This document shows positions 62,384-64,000 of a stretch of DNA of 64,000 nt, in pieces. Made by a program: the position numbers and the translations under genes. The notes beneath the pieces were generated by a model. It made no database searches and was not told where the DNA came from. It worked only from the letters and a program-made list of their open reading frames with translations. The first letter of the stretch is position 1, and each line of letters begins with the position of its first letter. The DNA comes from Paraburkholderia sp. BL21I4N1 (lineage in GTDB: Bacteria; Pseudomonadota; Gammaproteobacteria; Burkholderiales; Burkholderiaceae), in contig NZ_PVEN01000002.1 in the NCBI RefSeq assembly GCF_002973525.1, positions 310,001 to 374,000 of the forward strand, given 5' to 3'.

Positions 62384-62623
62384 ATGAAAAAGACAATATC
62401 GGTGTACTGGCCCCTCGCCCTCGTCGCAACCCTCGCCGTGGCAGCTTATTTGCATATTTGCGGCGACGCCGCGTCTCGCGCGAAGCAGGCGCCGCTCGCG
62501 GCCGACCAACTGACCGCTGAACTCGCACGCGCCGTCTCCTACGGCATGATCGACGACACCTCGACGCTGCCGGCGAAACCACTGCGCGCGGTCACGACGA
62601 TGCCCTTGGCCGAAGCGTCGTAA
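62384..62623 (+). CDS. Small single-pass membrane/exported protein, unknown
   Basis: A 79-residue protein starting at ATG 62384 with GGAAGAAA nearby. The N-terminus 'MKKTISVYWPLALVATLAVAAYLHICGDA' is one hydrophobic helix or uncleaved signal, followed by a short soluble part 'ADQLTAELARAVSYGMIDD'. No family recognised. The frame extends upstream without any coding sign. Confidence 0.5.
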   Translation: MKKTISVYWPLALVATLAVAAYLHICGDAASRAKQAPLAADQLTAELARAVSYGMIDDTSTLPAKPLRAVTTMPLAEAS

Positions 62624-62817
62624 GCGTCGTAAGCGCAAAGCCAGCGGGGTTCCTGTCGGCGAGGCGCTAACGCGCTCGCATCGAGCCGCCAGCCGGGCTG
62701 CCGCGACTGAGCCGCCTCCGGCAAGATTTCTGCCTGCTTTGTATAATCGCGCCACCGTTTTTCCAACCGTTGTTCCACGCGTTTAAAACCGCGCTTTAAC
62801 GCCCCTGAAAACCTCTG

Positions 62818-63315
62818 ATGAAAACTGTGTCCATCTGCTTCGTCTGCCTCGGGAACATCTGTCGTTCGCCGAGCGCGGAGGGCGTGATGCGACGTCTGGT
62901 TGACGAGGCCAGGTTGACGGAGCGCATCCTGATCGATTCGGCCGGCACGGGCGACTGGCACATCGGCCAGGCGCCGGACGAGCGCGCGCAGCAGGCCGCC
63001 GGCCGGCGAGGTTACGAACTGGCCGCATTGCGCGGCCGCCAGATCGGCGCCGCGGATTTCGAGCGTTTCGACCTGCTGATCGCAATGGACGACAAAAACG
63101 TCGCCGCGCTCCGCCAGGTCGGCGCGCCCGAGCAGCGCGAGAAAATCCGCCTGCTGATGGAGTTCGTGCCGGAATCGGACGGGCGTTGGGATGGCGCCCG
63201 CGAGGTCGTCGATCCGTATTTCGGCGGCGCGGAAGGTTTCGAACAGGTGCTGGACCAGTGTGAAGCCGCGTGCCGTGGGCTGATCGCGGCGTTGCGTCCC
63301 CAGTTGCTCGCGTAG
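62818..63315 (+). CDS. Low-molecular-weight protein tyrosine phosphatase
   Basis: A 165-residue phosphatase. The active-site P-loop 'VCLGNICRSPSAEG' carries nucleophile Cys10 and Arg16; the general acid Asp is in 'VVDPYFGG'. It lacks a capsule/exopolysaccharide cluster, unlike Wzb/Ptp homologues. It precedes iscR by about 150 bases, a gene order I think is common in Burkholderiales. Cellular targets are unknown. Confidence 0.9.
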   Translation: MKTVSICFVCLGNICRSPSAEGVMRRLVDEARLTERILIDSAGTGDWHIGQAPDERAQQAAGRRGYELAALRGRQIGAADFERFDLLIAMDDKNVAALRQVGAPEQREKIRLLMEFVPESDGRWDGAREVVDPYFGGAEGFEQVLDQCEAACRGLIAALRPQLLA

Positions 63316-63399
63316 TGCAGGCCGCTCCCGCGTCGAGGCGCCAGCCATGGCATCCAGACGTATCCAGCAATTAAGCAAATGACCCAAATCACGGTAGGG

Positions 63400-63424
63400 A
63401 TACTTGACTAAATCGCTCATGTAT
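63400..63424. promoter_or_regulatory. IscR type-1-like site 1
   Basis: The 25-base segment matches the E. coli type-1 IscR (Fe-S-loaded) site at about 22 of 25 positions. It overlaps the -35 box. Confidence 0.6.
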
Positions 63425-63431
63425 TTATACT
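63404..63431 (+). promoter_or_regulatory. iscR: Sigma-70 promoter of iscR
   Basis: TTGACT (63404-63409) and TATACT (63426-63431) are 16 bases apart; each matches five of six. Start near 63438 leaves a leader of about 30 bases. Confidence 0.75.
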
Positions 63432-63451
63432 TGACCAAACTTGTCGAGAAT
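63427..63451. promoter_or_regulatory. IscR type-1-like site 2
   Basis: A second 25-base match (about 21 of 25), 27 bases downstream of site 1 and overlapping the -10 box and start region. Confidence 0.5.
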
Positions 63452-63468
63452 TGCGGTTCCCACACCAT

Positions 63469-63999
63469 ATGAGACTCACCACGAAAGGCCGTTTCGCCGT
63501 CACGGCGATGATTGACCTGGCACTGCGCCAGGAGCAGGGCCCGGTGACGCTTGCGGGTATCAGCCAGCGCCAACACATCTCCCTGTCGTACCTCGAACAG
63601 CTGTTTGGCAAGCTGCGTCGTCATGAAATCGTCGAGTCCGTGCGCGGACCGGGCGGCGGCTACAATCTGGCCCGCCGCGCCGAAGACGTGACCGTCGCCG
63701 ACATCATCATCGCGGTCGACGAGCCGCTCGACGCCACCCAGTGCGGCGGCAAGGGCTCGTGCGAGGGCACCAAGCAACACGACGGCCACTGCATGACGCA
63801 CGAACTGTGGTCCACGCTGAATCAGAAAATGGTCGAGTACCTGGATTCGGTGTCGCTCAAAGACCTGGTCGACCAGCAGCGTTCGCGTGAGGGCGCGCCG
63901 GCGGTATTGCGCGACCGGCGCAACGAAGCGCCGGCGGTCGAGCCGGTGCGTGTGGCGCCGAAAGGGCCCAACTCAGTTTTCAACATGGCCGGTTCGTAG
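63469..63999 (+). CDS. iscR: Iron-sulfur cluster regulator IscR (Rrf2 family)
   Basis: A 176-residue Rrf2 regulator. The N-terminal winged helix is 'MRLTTKGRFAVTAMIDLALR' through 'RGPGGGYNLAR'. Cluster ligands Cys92 and Cys98 match E. coli numbering, but the third, Cys108, follows after nine residues instead of five because of a small His/Gln-containing insertion; a His follows three residues later. IscR senses [2Fe-2S] and represses its own operon. The ATG at 63469 is the family start. iscS, iscU and others are expected beyond the window. Confidence 0.95.
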   Translation: MRLTTKGRFAVTAMIDLALRQEQGPVTLAGISQRQHISLSYLEQLFGKLRRHEIVESVRGPGGGYNLARRAEDVTVADIIIAVDEPLDATQCGGKGSCEGTKQHDGHCMTHELWSTLNQKMVEYLDSVSLKDLVDQQRSREGAPAVLRDRRNEAPAVEPVRVAPKGPNSVFNMAGS

Positions 64000-64000
64000 C

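Overview
The window is one 64 kb stretch of an ordinary, densely coded, GC-rich betaproteobacterial chromosome, most likely Paraburkholderia or Burkholderia. I base this on GC-rich third positions, the argA/yggX, glnA-glnL-glnG and aceE-aceF-lpdA arrangements, an lpdA with an N-terminal lipoyl domain, a phasin gene, and a CCTACTTTTCTTTG-type intergenic inverted repeat that I associate with Burkholderiales. The assignment comes from recognising protein families; no database search was run. I see no prophage, insertion sequence, CRISPR array or rRNA. One tRNA gene is present, the initiator tRNA-fMet.

Layout. 1-9 kb: the end of a MocR-type regulator, a small winged-helix protein, a BMP-family periplasmic binding protein, a DUF1311/LprI-like secreted protein, an SH3b protein with 39-nt tandem repeats, a GAF-PAS-GGDEF-EAL cyclic-di-GMP enzyme, a FAD disulfide oxidoreductase and a TMEM175-like channel. 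9-21 kb: a YfcE-like phosphoesterase, a ProP-like symporter, the argA-yggX operon divergent from hrpA, a YadA-type trimeric adhesin and an AT-rich spacer. 21-31 kb: a YVTN beta-propeller protein, a fatty acid hydroxylase, an EI24 membrane protein, a molybdopterin-binding protein, a rhodanese, and the nitrogen control cluster glnA-glnL-glnG with a sigma-54 promoter and NtrC-like sites. 31-42 kb: a prolyl oligopeptidase, exonuclease III, tRNA-fMet, an Asp/Glu racemase, a CodA-family deaminase, oligopeptidase A, an acyltransferase and FolD. 42-55 kb: a DUF2950/DUF3300 exported pair, a FixL/FixJ-like two-component system divergent from the pyruvate dehydrogenase genes, then aceE-aceF-lpdA. 55-64 kb: a phasin with operator-like palindromes around its promoter, a penicillin-binding D,D-peptidase, an IclR regulator divergent from lutA-lutB, a glycine-rich lipoprotein, a low-molecular-weight phosphatase and iscR at the right edge.

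How the genes connect. Nitrogen assimilation (glnA, glnL, glnG) is a complete regulatory module with its own promoter logic. The pyruvate dehydrogenase genes sit next to a membrane redox/energy-type sensor kinase pair that may control them. lutAB encodes iron-sulfur subunits of L-lactate utilisation under a likely IclR-type regulator, but no lutC is present in the window. iscR carries two IscR type-1-like sites over its own promoter.

The observation most worth testing is that the CodA-family deaminase at 35885-37177 keeps every metal and catalytic position of E. coli CodA at identical residue numbers but has Cys in place of the discriminating Asp-314. That change predicts a 5-methylcytosine deaminase rather than a plain cytosine deaminase. 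A second is the 23-bp argA/hrpA divergent spacer, whose palindromic ATTATAAT gives a -10 box on both strands and predicts two leaderless mRNAs. I did not find a convincing, wholly undescribed multigene system.
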